From JBOFOR01 sp051654865 (GTDB lineage Bacteria > Bacillota > Clostridia > Peptostreptococcales > Peptostreptococcaceae): a stretch of 8,214 nucleotides of DNA. The stretch's first letter is position 1. The number at the start of each line of letters is the position of its first letter. A program made the position numbers and the translations under genes. The DNA is taken from contig JBOFYV010000120.1 in the NCBI GenBank assembly GCA_051654865.1, positions 1 through 8,214 on the forward strand, written 5' to 3'. Of the stretch, positions 1 to 6,254 are shown one piece after another. The notes below the pieces were generated by a model. The model was not told where the DNA came from. It made no database searches and was given only the letters and a program-made list of their open reading frames with translations.

Positions 1-135
1 GTTCACACATTTATCCTCTATTCAGAAGATATTATCCTAAATTTTATTATTGATATTAGTTTTCCCATAGGAACTTTGATAGAAAACGTAAATAAATGGA
101 ATGATAATTTTAAAGATATGATTTTACATTTTTAG
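1..135 (+). CDS. C-terminal fragment of an unidentified protein (5' end outside window)
   Basis: Frame 1 is open from the first base and ends at a TAG at 133-135, giving 44 residues that end in ...KWNDNFKDMILHF. The residue mix is protein-like, with alternating hydrophobic and charged positions, but I recognise no family. No terminator hairpin was found directly after the stop. An open frame of this length can arise by chance in such AT-rich DNA, so this is only a probable gene tail. Reading further upstream would decide it. Confidence 0.4.
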   Translation, partial: VHTFILYSEDIILNFIIDISFPIGTLIENVNKWNDNFKDMILHF

Positions 136-279
136 AACATTAGATTAGCTTTTAAATTTATTGTTCAATATTTAGATGTGAGTTTTCTATCACTTAATAT
201 ATAAAAATGAAAAGAAAAACAATTGGGAAGTTGAAATTGCTCTTTACTCTTATTACGATGCTAGCAACTACATTAAATA

Positions 280-297
280 TAGTTTGACATAAAACTA
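280..297. promoter_or_regulatory. Operator O1 (MarR-type inverted repeat over the -35 box)
   Basis: TAGTTTGACATAAAACTA is an imperfect palindrome that matches the central 18 bp of the perfect site at 311-332 in 16 of 18 positions. It covers the -35 box of the nitroreductase promoter. The two sites start 33 bp apart (280 and 313), about three helical turns, so two repressor dimers would sit on the same face of the DNA. The half-site spelling TTTGA...TCAAA resembles sites known for some MarR-family proteins such as FabT. The link to the MarR gene at 1041-1490 is inferred from position. Confidence 0.65.
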
Positions 298-312
298 ATT
301 TTAATGTATATT
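284..312 (+). promoter_or_regulatory. Sigma-A promoter of the nitroreductase gene
   Basis: A perfect -35 box TTGACA (284-289) is followed after 17 bp by the -10 box TATATT (307-312), which has a TG dinucleotide just upstream (305-306, extended -10). Transcription would start near 319, leaving a leader of about 40 nt before the AGGAGG ribosome binding site. This is the best promoter match in the window. Both boxes are covered by operator-like palindromes, which implies control by a repressor. Confidence 0.8.
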
Positions 313-332
313 TAGTTTGACGTCAAACTAAA
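311..332. promoter_or_regulatory. Operator O2 (perfect 22-bp palindrome over the transcription start)
   Basis: The 11-base half TTTAGTTTGAC (311-321) is followed directly by its exact reverse complement GTCAAACTAAA (322-332), with no spacer. The palindrome overlaps the end of the -10 box and the predicted start of transcription, the usual place for a blocking repressor. A near copy lies upstream at 280-297. The likely binder is the MarR-family protein encoded downstream, but no copy of the site is seen in that gene's own upstream region. Confidence 0.75.
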
Positions 333-359
333 AGCATATTAGAATTACAGGAGGATAAG

Positions 360-998
360 ATGAATATTTTAGAAGCAATATATGCACGTAAGAGTGTAAG
401 GAAATATACAAAAGAAACAGTACCAAAAGAAGATATATTAAAAATGATAGAAGCAGCAACACAAGCTCCTTCTCCAAAACACCAACAAAATTGGAATTTT
501 GTAGTACTTACTAATCGTGATATAATAAACAAAATGGCTGATATCGTAACTGAAAGTCATGAGAAGTTAGCTGATATGGCAAAAAATGAAAAAGATAGAA
601 AAATACACATGAGTGTAATAAAATATTATACATGTTTTAGAAATGCACCTGTAGTAGTAATGGTGTATGGTTCAGAATACAAAATGATAGAATATAAAAT
701 ATTAAAAGATAATGATGCACCTAAGGAAGTTCTAGATATGTTAGTATCTCCTCAATCAGCAGCACAAGGAATAGGTGCAGCAGTTGAAAACTTCTTATTA
801 GCAGCAACACAAATTGGATATGCAACTTGCTATATGACAGGTCCAACACATGCGAAGGATGATATAGAAAAATTAATAGGATTTGACAAACCAGGATTTG
901 AGTTAATGTCAATGATATCTTTAGGTGTAGCTGAAGATAACACAGCTCCAAAGCCACCTCGTAAGCCTCTTGAGGATGTAGTAACATTTATAGACTAA
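360..998 (+). CDS. FMN-dependent nitroreductase family protein
   Basis: The predicted 212-residue cytoplasmic flavoprotein belongs to the nitroreductase superfamily (NAD(P)H- and FMN-dependent reduction of nitroaromatics, quinones or similar substrates); the true substrate is unknown. The N-terminal FMN-phosphate motif ARKSVRKY (residues 9-16; R10, S12, R14) is followed by APSPKHQQNW (36-45), the usual ligand-contacting segment. A glycine/alanine-rich helix, AAQGIGAAVENFLLAA, lies near residues 133-149, then GYATCYMTGP and a C-terminal SLGVAED strand. Length is normal for the family. The ATG is set by AGGAGG at 349-354 with a 5-nt spacer. It is transcribed alone from a sigma-A promoter under two operators, converges on a MarR gene and ends at a shared terminator. 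The context suggests a repressor-controlled response to a reactive or nitro/quinone compound, which is inference. Confidence 0.93.
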   Translation: MNILEAIYARKSVRKYTKETVPKEDILKMIEAATQAPSPKHQQNWNFVVLTNRDIINKMADIVTESHEKLADMAKNEKDRKIHMSVIKYYTCFRNAPVVVMVYGSEYKMIEYKILKDNDAPKEVLDMLVSPQSAAQGIGAAVENFLLAATQIGYATCYMTGPTHAKDDIEKLIGFDKPGFELMSMISLGVAEDNTAPKPPRKPLEDVVTFID

Positions 999-1004
999 AT
1001 ACAA

Positions 1005-1045
1005 AATAAAGAAGATCCTCGAATGATTTGAGGTTCTTCTTTATT
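1005..1045. terminator. Bidirectional rho-independent terminator between nitroreductase and marR
   Basis: Arms at 1005-1020 and 1030-1045 pair over 16 bp with a single mismatch around a 9-nt loop. On the plus strand the stem is followed by GGTGTTTTTC, and on the minus strand by a T-rich tail (TTTTGTATTT), so it can stop both converging genes. The stop codon of the MarR gene (1041-1043) lies inside the distal arm. Confidence 0.85.
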
Positions 1046-1490
1046 GGTGTTTTTCGTTTTCATTTTTAAAATTAGAACTAAGTTTTCTAAGTAATCTTAA
1101 AAACTCTTCTTTTTCCTCATCTGTAAAGTCCTTATAAGCTGTTTCTTTAACTTGAGATGATATAAAATTAAATTTATCTTCAATAGATCTAGATTTTTGA
1201 GTTAAACTAATATAAGTAACTCGCCTATCTAGAGTAGATTGTTCTTTTTCTAGATAACCTAAATTTATAAGTTTATTTACTAATGAAGTTACTGTAGACT
1301 TGTCTTTACCAATTTTTCTAGCTATTTCTTTCATAGTAAGTTTTTTATCACTTTCATAAAGTGCAGTTAATATATTACCATGCGTTGGTATTAGATCATT
1401 TAAGTCATTTTGTTTTAATTTATTTTCAATGAATTTTATCATATTAGCTTTAGTTCTACTGATAAAATAAATAATATATTTATCATTCAT
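1041..1490 (-). CDS. MarR-family transcriptional regulator
   Basis: The 149-residue protein has the length and layout of a MarR dimeric repressor: N-terminal dimerisation helices (about 1-45, with the conserved THG at 36-38), a winged helix-turn-helix at about 50-98 (LTMKEIARKIG, then KSTVTSLVNKLINLGYLEKE), the family's DRR wing motif (residues 88-90) and a C-terminal dimerisation helix. The start codon has GGAGG (complement of 1497-1501) 6 nt upstream. The gene converges on the nitroreductase gene and shares its terminator. It is the obvious candidate to bind the two operators at 280-332 and release them when it meets a ligand or oxidant. It has no cysteine in the visible sequence, so thiol-based redox sensing of the OhrR kind is unlikely. 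Confidence 0.93.
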   Translation of the reverse strand: MNDKYIIYFISRTKANMIKFIENKLKQNDLNDLIPTHGNILTALYESDKKLTMKEIARKIGKDKSTVTSLVNKLINLGYLEKEQSTLDRRVTYISLTQKSRSIEDKFNFISSQVKETAYKDFTDEEKEEFLRLLRKLSSNFKNENEKHQ

Positions 1491-1519
1491 AAGTGTCCTC
1501 CAATATGAGTGCAGTTAAA

Positions 1520-1559
1520 ATATTTATCTATATATGATAACATATTTTAAGATAAATAT
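1520..1559. promoter_or_regulatory. Nested inverted repeat upstream of marR (possible autoregulatory region)
   Basis: ATATTTATCT (1520-1529) is repeated as its exact complement AGATAAATAT (1550-1559), and inside it ATATG (1532-1536) mirrors CATAT (1541-1545). The repeat lies 30-70 bp upstream of the marR start, where its promoter must be, and holds -10-like TATATA and TATCAT strings on the minus strand. MarR genes are often self-repressed through such sites. The spelling differs from the nitroreductase operators, so binding by the same protein is uncertain. Confidence 0.4.
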
Positions 1560-1560
1560 A

Positions 1561-1873
1561 TATAGTAAGAGTGTATGACCCGGTGAAAATAACCAAATCG
1601 TTGCAATCAACGGATAAATATTTTTTTAACAGTATTAATCGTAGTGGTGTTTAATGTAGTTGCATCATTTATCTTTTATGTGGGAGATACTATAAATATA
1701 AGGATAGCTTAAATTTATAGTTTTAGTCTTGTCAGATATATTAGATATATACCTAAAAATAAAAATTTAAAACATAATAAATAAAATAAATTAGTTTAAT
1801 TTAATAAACTTAGGAAATATATATAACACAACCATAATCAAGGTTTTAATATATATTTTATAAGGAGAATAAT
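1561..1873. other. Intergenic stretch upstream of glyA, no supported gene
   Basis: This stretch is mostly AT-rich. A less AT-rich patch at about 1577-1613 holds a small hairpin (CGTTG at 1599-1603, CAACG at 1608-1612). A start-less open frame (1593-1712) encodes one hydrophobic segment, LTVLIVVVFNVVASFIFYV, which could be a decayed membrane-protein remnant. The last 120 bp are very AT-rich, with a possible weak stem closing as AACC/GGTT (about 1829-1844) before the glyA ribosome binding site. I saw no convincing riboswitch or tRNA. Confidence 0.4.
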
Positions 1874-2018
1874 ATGTTTAATAACTTAAAAAACAATGAT
1901 ATCAAAGTATATAGATTTATGAAAAAAGAATTAGAGAGACAACAAAGAAATGTTGAGCTTATTGCATCTGAAAATATAGTTTCTATGTCTGTAATGGAAG
2001 CAATGGGAACTCACTTGA
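1874..2018 (+). pseudogene. glyA: Truncated serine hydroxymethyltransferase gene, first 48 codons only
   Basis: The N-terminal 48 residues are clearly serine hydroxymethyltransferase, the PLP enzyme that interconverts serine and glycine with tetrahydrofolate. The family signature ELERQQRNVELIASENIVS is followed by VMEAMG. The start has AAGGAG at 1862-1867 with a 6-nt spacer. Homology stops at residue 48, exactly where the transposon's left inverted repeat begins; full-length proteins have about 410 residues. Translation would run on through the transposon end to a TAA at 2135-2137, adding 39 unrelated residues and slightly overlapping the 3' end of tnpA. All catalytic and PLP-binding parts are missing, so the product cannot be active. 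The rest of the gene is not found on the other side of the element. Confidence 0.9.
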
Positions 2019-2057
2019 GGCCTTCCGAGCACATTTTCGAAAAAAGTCACCAAAGTT
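2019..2057 (+). repeat. Left terminal inverted repeat (IRL) of the Tn3-family element
   Basis: The 39 bp begin GGCCTTCCGAGCAC and continue through an ATTTTCGAAAAAAG core to CCAAAGTT. They match the complement of 7414-7452 at 36 of 39 positions (mismatches at repeat positions 6, 19 and 30). The layout, with a CATTTC.GAAAAAA-like block about 14 bases in, fits Tn3-family ends of the Tn4430 group as I remember them, but the outermost bases are GGCC rather than the usual GGGG. Weaker similarity continues inward to about 2079. Confidence 0.9.
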
Positions 2058-2071
2058 CATTCCAAACAAGT

Positions 2072-2110
2072 AATACCAATGGCTACAAAAAGTATGTATT
2101 CATTGGTATT
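2072..2110. repeat. Subterminal hairpin at the left end
   Basis: AATACCAATG (2072-2081) and its exact complement CATTGGTATT (2101-2110) enclose a 19-nt loop. The outer arm starts 53 bp from the transposon's left edge, the same distance as the hairpin at the right end, and shares AATACCAA with it. The hairpin lies just beyond the tnpA stop codon, so it could limit read-through, but no T-run follows on the minus strand and a terminator role is doubtful. Confidence 0.6.
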
Positions 2111-2123
2111 CTTATAAATAAAA

Positions 2124-4895
2124 TTATTCTGATTTAAAGTATAACTCTCTTAATCCATCCGTAGTTGAAATATTAGATTCTTCAAATATGTATCTTCCTA
2201 AAAAGTTAACATGCTGAGTGCCTAAAGGACTTACTCTTTTAAACTCATCTTCGTCAAACCAAGGTTCATTCTTAATTTCTTTATATACTTTCTCTAAATA
2301 TCTAGAATTCCAAATAATTAAAGCACTTAAAAGTATATTTAAACAACTTACTTTTTCTAATTGACGTTCTATTTTACTTTCATTAAGTCTTCCTTGTTTA
2401 CCAAAGAATATTAATCTAGCAACTGAATTTATTGCTTCACCTTTATTTAACATCTTTTGAACTTCTTTTCTTAGTGTTTCATCTGTATAATAATCAATAA
2501 TATATTTTGTTTTTAAAATTCTACCAATTTCTTTAAGCCCTTTTGCCACTCCATTATCTCTATTATAAGAATTTATTTTATGAAGAATAAGAGATGCTTT
2601 TACCTTACCATTTTTAATAGACTCAACTAATCTCATTACCTCTGAATAATTATCAAGTATAGTTTTTTCATTAATTTTCTTAATTTTAATTTCTTCCATC
2701 TCAAAGCTCTCGAAAGCATATAACTGTTGTTGAGTAAGATTTTTTATTCTAGGTTTAAAATTAAAACCTAAAAGATATGTTAATGCAAACATCTGCTCCG
2801 TATAACCTGCTGTATCTGTTGAGTGGTCATATATATCTAAATTAGTATCATGATATAATAATCCATCTAATACATGGTTACTATCCCTTCCTTCTAGTAT
2901 TTGTACATAATAAGGTGTGTACTGGTCACTGACATGCCTATAAATACCTCCACCACGATTTTTATAGTGTCCATTATAGTCAGCATAAATAGTTTTTGAG
3001 CTTATTGGAACTCTCATACCATCAGATGATGAATTTCTTCCATGCCCCCAATTTTTTACTATTTCAAGAGAGTGATGGTAGTTAACTAATGTTTTTTGAG
3101 CACGAGATAGATTTTCATAGTTCAAATAAAATTCACTAGCATTTCTTAATATATACTCATCAATTGAACTTGCAATAGACATCTTAAAGAATCCAATATT
3201 ATGACCGTCTGCTAGTAATGATGCAATTATTATTTTTTGATTATCTGTTTCCCTTTGATACATACCTTTGAAATCATCTAAAAAGTTAGTCCATTGATTT
3301 ACTTCATATATGATTTCAGACATTGATATTCTTGGAAAATAGCTATAAATCCTTTTACTTAACGTACTTTTTTCATCTTGTTCTATATCTCTATTTATCT
3401 TAAATGAATGAGGAATATTTATTGTATTTCTTAGATTATCAAAAAACGCTATAGCATCTGATTCATCTAAATTATTTATCGGGTCTATAAGATAATAATC
3501 AAAGCTATTATACTTTTTGCTCTCTCTTACAAATAAATCACCAGATCTTATACCATCACGAAGCGTGTAAGCAACTGCCATATTAACTATCTTTTTACTA
3601 TACTCATATTTCTTTATATTCTTTTGCCACTTAGAATCAAAGAAGGAAATATCACTACCTTTATTGACTTTAGACTTTTTATAATTAACTGATTTTATAT
3701 AATCAATAAGCTCTGGTTTTACATTACTATCAAATTCAATAACTTCTAGTAATGAGTTTATATAATCTACACTTTGATATGATTTTAATAGAAAATCTAT
3801 TTCATCTAAGTCATTCTTCTGTAAATCGAGCTCTTTATCTAACTCTCTTAACTTACTTTTATAAATCTCAAGTTCTTCAGAACTCTTTAAGTTAAGGATT
3901 TCTTTAACTATTAGTTTCAATTTATCACTATTCTCACGGTCTATGTATTGATTTTTAATTTTATATTCTTGCATTTTTCTTTTACTACGTTTTTGGATTT
4001 CATGCACATGATTAGATGTAACTTCTATAACCATATCAGTAAAGTCTTTTCTTTTAAAATATAAGAACATAGCAAGATAGCTATACTTTTTATAATCATC
4101 TAATCTCTCAAGCTTGAACTTGTTATAACGCAAGACTTTAGTATATAAATACCTTATTTTATTTTCATTTAAGAAACTTAAATCAATCAAGTTTCCATAA
4201 GAATCAATTTCTTTAATCAGTTTCAATAGTTCTTTAACACCGTTAGAACTAACATTTACAGATATATTTTTAATTCTAGAAAAGGTAGAAATTCCGTTTT
4301 TTTCAATAGAAAGTATATTATCTAACTTGCTTAAGTCTTCAATTTGATTATAGACATTTTTATGTATAGATGTATTTATATTGGATATTTCTTGTGAAAC
4401 TATTGTCTCAATAGAAGAAAGCTTAGGTATAAGTACTTTATTTGCTTTCATTTCTTCAATAAAGTCTCTGACTATTATATACTTATTATCAGTAGTCCAA
4501 ATTATACTATGTAAAATGCTTTTATTCTCATCATTAAAATTAAATTTAGTAAAATCAAATTCATTTGATATCTCTTTAAAATGCCTCAGCTTGGTATTTT
4601 TAATATCCCAATACTTGTAAAGCTCTTTAGAGGAACACTTTAGTTGTTCCGAGATATAATTAATAATACTAGTCGGTATTTTATCATGTATATTTAATAT
4701 TGATATTTTTCTATTCTTTAAAAATATATATTGAAGAGCATAACCTAAAGAAACATAAGCCCTGTCAAATTTCTTTATTCTCTTTATTTCATCAATATTT
4801 AATGTGAAATCAGTTACAAGACTCTCATCACTTACAAGTGAATTAATTATTTTTTCCTTCTCTTTTTTACTGAGTAATGAATATCTCTCTTTCAT
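2124..4895 (-). CDS. tnpA: Tn3-family transposase (DDE)
   Basis: The 923-residue transposase of the Tn3 family binds the terminal repeats and carries out replicative transposition. The N-terminal DNA-binding part opens with YSLLSKKEKEK and ...SLGYALQYIFL, typical of the DUF4158 region. The C-terminal catalytic part shows LLADGHN (near 563), WGHGRNSSSDGMR (D625), HVSDQ (D657), HDTNLDIYDHSTDTAGYTE (D694) and KGEAINSVARLIFFGKQG (E820). By motif and spacing D625, D694 and E820 are the likely DDE triad; this is inferred. Length is slightly under the usual 970-1000 residues but nothing appears missing. The ATG at 4895 has AAGGAAGG about 7 nt upstream. A GTG at 4922, only 2 nt after the tnpR stop, would add nine residues and is a possible coupled start. 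The gene runs in one operon with tnpR and ends 66 bp inside the left repeat. Confidence 0.95.
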   Translation of the reverse strand: MKERYSLLSKKEKEKIINSLVSDESLVTDFTLNIDEIKRIKKFDRAYVSLGYALQYIFLKNRKISILNIHDKIPTSIINYISEQLKCSSKELYKYWDIKNTKLRHFKEISNEFDFTKFNFNDENKSILHSIIWTTDNKYIIVRDFIEEMKANKVLIPKLSSIETIVSQEISNINTSIHKNVYNQIEDLSKLDNILSIEKNGISTFSRIKNISVNVSSNGVKELLKLIKEIDSYGNLIDLSFLNENKIRYLYTKVLRYNKFKLERLDDYKKYSYLAMFLYFKRKDFTDMVIEVTSNHVHEIQKRSKRKMQEYKIKNQYIDRENSDKLKLIVKEILNLKSSEELEIYKSKLRELDKELDLQKNDLDEIDFLLKSYQSVDYINSLLEVIEFDSNVKPELIDYIKSVNYKKSKVNKGSDISFFDSKWQKNIKKYEYSKKIVNMAVAYTLRDGIRSGDLFVRESKKYNSFDYYLIDPINNLDESDAIAFFDNLRNTINIPHSFKINRDIEQDEKSTLSKRIYSYFPRISMSEIIYEVNQWTNFLDDFKGMYQRETDNQKIIIASLLADGHNIGFFKMSIASSIDEYILRNASEFYLNYENLSRAQKTLVNYHHSLEIVKNWGHGRNSSSDGMRVPISSKTIYADYNGHYKNRGGGIYRHVSDQYTPYYVQILEGRDSNHVLDGLLYHDTNLDIYDHSTDTAGYTEQMFALTYLLGFNFKPRIKNLTQQQLYAFESFEMEEIKIKKINEKTILDNYSEVMRLVESIKNGKVKASLILHKINSYNRDNGVAKGLKEIGRILKTKYIIDYYTDETLRKEVQKMLNKGEAINSVARLIFFGKQGRLNESKIERQLEKVSCLNILLSALIIWNSRYLEKVYKEIKNEPWFDEDEFKRVSPLGTQHVNFLGRYIFEESNISTTDGLRELYFKSE

Positions 4896-4924
4896 AATGC
4901 CACCTTCCTTGTTGTCTAACACAA

Positions 4925-5506
4925 TTAATCCTTAAGTAATCGTTGCTCTTGTTTATAGCGTATTAAAGTCCTTCTACTGATTCCTGTCATTTCAGATACT
5001 TGATTATAAGAGTATTCATCTAGTAACTTCAATGCAGTTTCTCTTTGACTCTTTTTATATTTCTTAGGTCTTCCCATAGTAGAGTCAGGGTCGCTAATCA
5101 TTTTTAATTGTTTCCCCTCTCTAGTTCTCTCGTTTATACAATTTCTTTCGTACTCAGAAAATGCTGTTAATATAGTAAACATCATTTGTCCCATAGCATT
5201 ATTAATATCAACTATTCCCATATTTAAGATATTTACTTTAATACCTTTATCAGTGAGTAGCTTAATCATATTTATTCCATCTTGGGTGCTTCTAGTAAAT
5301 CTATCTAATTTTGTTACCATTATAGTATCGCCTTCATTCAGCTCCTTAAGTAATTTACTAAACTCTGGTCGATTCATAGTTGCACCTGTATATACTTCTT
5401 TATATATTTTAGTGCATCCATTTTCAAGTAGAGTATCTACTTGATTTTTTAAACTCGTATTATCCTCTTGGGTCTTTGTACTTACCCTTGCATATCCATA
5501 AATCAT
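4925..5506 (-). CDS. tnpR: Serine-family resolvase of the transposon
   Basis: The 193-residue small serine recombinase would resolve transposition cointegrates at res and repress its own operon. The N-terminal catalytic domain begins MIYGYARVST, with the nucleophile S9 and R7; the active-site loop is KLDRFTRS (66-73; D68, R69, R72). The long E helix ends near FSEYERNCINERTREG, and a C-terminal helix-turn-helix (about 165-187, NQVSEMTGISRRTLIRY) follows GRPKKY. Length and all key residues are normal. The start is preceded by AAGGAG (complement of 5518-5523) at a longish 11-nt spacing. It is first in an operon with tnpA and is transcribed from a promoter inside res, so binding of the resolvase to res should shut off both genes. 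Confidence 0.95.
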   Translation of the reverse strand: MIYGYARVSTKTQEDNTSLKNQVDTLLENGCTKIYKEVYTGATMNRPEFSKLLKELNEGDTIMVTKLDRFTRSTQDGINMIKLLTDKGIKVNILNMGIVDINNAMGQMMFTILTAFSEYERNCINERTREGKQLKMISDPDSTMGRPKKYKKSQRETALKLLDEYSYNQVSEMTGISRRTLIRYKQEQRLLKD

Positions 5507-5524
5507 TTAATTCTAAACTCCTTG

Positions 5525-5630
5525 TGATAAAATGTATAAGTCATCAGTTTATGACACCACTGAACATATTGATTTTACTAGAGCGTTTTAGGTGGTGTCA
5601 ATATTGAGATTATGACACAATTGAGCGATA
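5525..5630. other. res-like resolution site upstream of tnpR
   Basis: The roughly 105 bp before tnpR hold repeated inverted copies of a TGACAC-type motif: TTTATGACACC (5548-5558), GGTGGTGTCAATA (5591-5603) and TTATGACACAA (5610-5620). Pairs form a palindrome of about 24 bp at 5595-5618 and a likely second one at 5533-5556. TGACACCAC at 5552-5560 is an exact complement of GTGGTGTCA at 5592-5600. Tn3-family res sites consist of three resolvase-dimer subsites over about 120 bp in this position, which fits. The exact crossover point was not identified. Confidence 0.7.
5572..5601 (-). promoter_or_regulatory. Promoter of the tnpR-tnpA operon, inside res
   Basis: Read on the minus strand, a perfect TTGACA (5601-5596) is followed after 18 bp by TAAAAT (5577-5572). 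Transcription would start near 5565, about 60 nt before tnpR. The -35 box is part of a resolvase-type TGTCA repeat, so bound resolvase would block RNA polymerase, the known autoregulation of Tn3-type elements. Confidence 0.7.
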
Positions 5631-5649
5631 AAATAAAAAATTATTTAAA
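5621..5649 (+). promoter_or_regulatory. Possible promoter for the sigma/anti-sigma operon
   Basis: TTGAGC (5621-5626) and TTTAAA (5644-5649) are 17 bp apart and each matches the sigma-A consensus at 4 of 6 positions. A second weak candidate starts with TTGATA at 5661. No convincing ECF-type promoter could be named, although ECF genes commonly drive themselves. This is the least certain regulatory call in the transposon. Confidence 0.3.
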
Positions 5650-5687
5650 TGTGCAAGTTTTTGATATTAATTTACGAATTAAATTAG

Positions 5688-5703
5688 TGTAAAAGCTTTT
5701 ACA
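5688..5703. promoter_or_regulatory. Perfect 16-bp palindrome between promoter and start of the sigma gene
   Basis: TGTAAAAGCTTTTACA reads the same on both strands with no spacer. It ends 3 bp before the AGGAGG of the sigma gene. Such a site could be an operator for a dimeric regulator. It has no loop, so it is a poor RNA hairpin. No gene for a dedicated dimeric repressor lies in the element apart from the resolvase, whose TGACAC motif differs. Confidence 0.5.
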
Positions 5704-5719
5704 GTGAGGAGGAAGTAAC

Positions 5720-6253
5720 TTGCAAGATAAATTAATGATTAAGTACATAAAAAAGAAAAATGAAAAAGGAATGGAAATTTTAATAGACCGATACAATGGT
5801 CTTATTACTTCTGTAGTTAGGTATCATTTAGGTTCAATTGCTAATTATGAAGAAGAATGTGTTAGTGATACGTTACTATCGATATGGGACAACATCGATG
5901 GGTTTCAAAAGGATAAAAACTCTTTTAAAAACTGGATATGTGCAATAGCTAAATATAAAGCAATTGATTATAAAAGAAAATATCTAAATAAGATAGAATC
6001 GTCTATATTGGATGAAGAAACACCATATATAGATAAAAATTTATTGAATATTGAAATACAAGAAGAATTAAATGAGACATTAAACTTCTTATCTAAAGAT
6101 GATGAAGAAATATTTAGGCGATATTATCTAGAAGATGAAAGTATAGTAGAAATAGCACATACTAAGAAATTAGCTATTTCTAGTGTACATAGTAAATTAT
6201 CTAGGGGAAAAGCGAAGATAAGAAAGTCTTTATTAAAAGAGGGAGGTAAATAA
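5720..6253 (+). CDS. ECF-type RNA polymerase sigma factor (transposon cargo)
   Basis: The 177-residue protein has the two domains of group 4 (ECF) sigma factors and no region 3. Region 2 spans about 15-90: EECVSDTLLSIWDNI (45-59, core-polymerase contact), then FKNWICAIAKYKAIDYKRK (69-87, -10 recognition). Region 4 spans about 118-172: LSKDDEEIFRRYYLEDESIVEIA, then a helix-turn-helix through SSVHSKLSRGKAKIRKSL (-35 recognition). The start is TTG at 5720, chosen because AGGAGG at 5707-5712 sits 7 nt before it; the first ATG (5735) is too far away. A rare start codon suggests deliberately low expression. The stop is followed after 1 nt by the anti-sigma gene, so the two are coupled. What genes it activates is not visible in the element. 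Confidence 0.9.
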   Translation: MQDKLMIKYIKKKNEKGMEILIDRYNGLITSVVRYHLGSIANYEEECVSDTLLSIWDNIDGFQKDKNSFKNWICAIAKYKAIDYKRKYLNKIESSILDEETPYIDKNLLNIEIQEELNETLNFLSKDDEEIFRRYYLEDESIVEIAHTKKLAISSVHSKLSRGKAKIRKSLLKEGGK

Positions 6254-6254
6254 T

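Noticed and set aside
207..287. A 26-codon frame beginning MKRKTIGKLKLLF, resembling a signal peptide
   Set aside because: No ribosome binding site precedes it, it ends inside the -35 box of the nitroreductase promoter, and such short frames are common in AT-rich DNA. At most it is a remnant.
323..532. Minus-strand open frame opposite the start of the nitroreductase gene
   Set aside because: It overlaps a well supported gene, shows no family features and has no ribosome binding site. It is a shadow frame, as are the antisense frames at 721-987, 4381-4620, 5253-5444 and 6776-7030.
1713..1873. Possible glycine, THF or other riboswitch upstream of glyA
   Set aside because: The leader is almost pure A/T and lacks the conserved G-rich cores of those riboswitches. 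Only a weak AACC/GGTT stem was seen.
2019..2137. In-frame extension of glyA into the transposon as a possible fusion protein
   Set aside because: The 39 added residues come from the inverted repeat and hairpin and overlap the end of tnpA. They have no protein-like pattern and the product would lack the whole catalytic domain.
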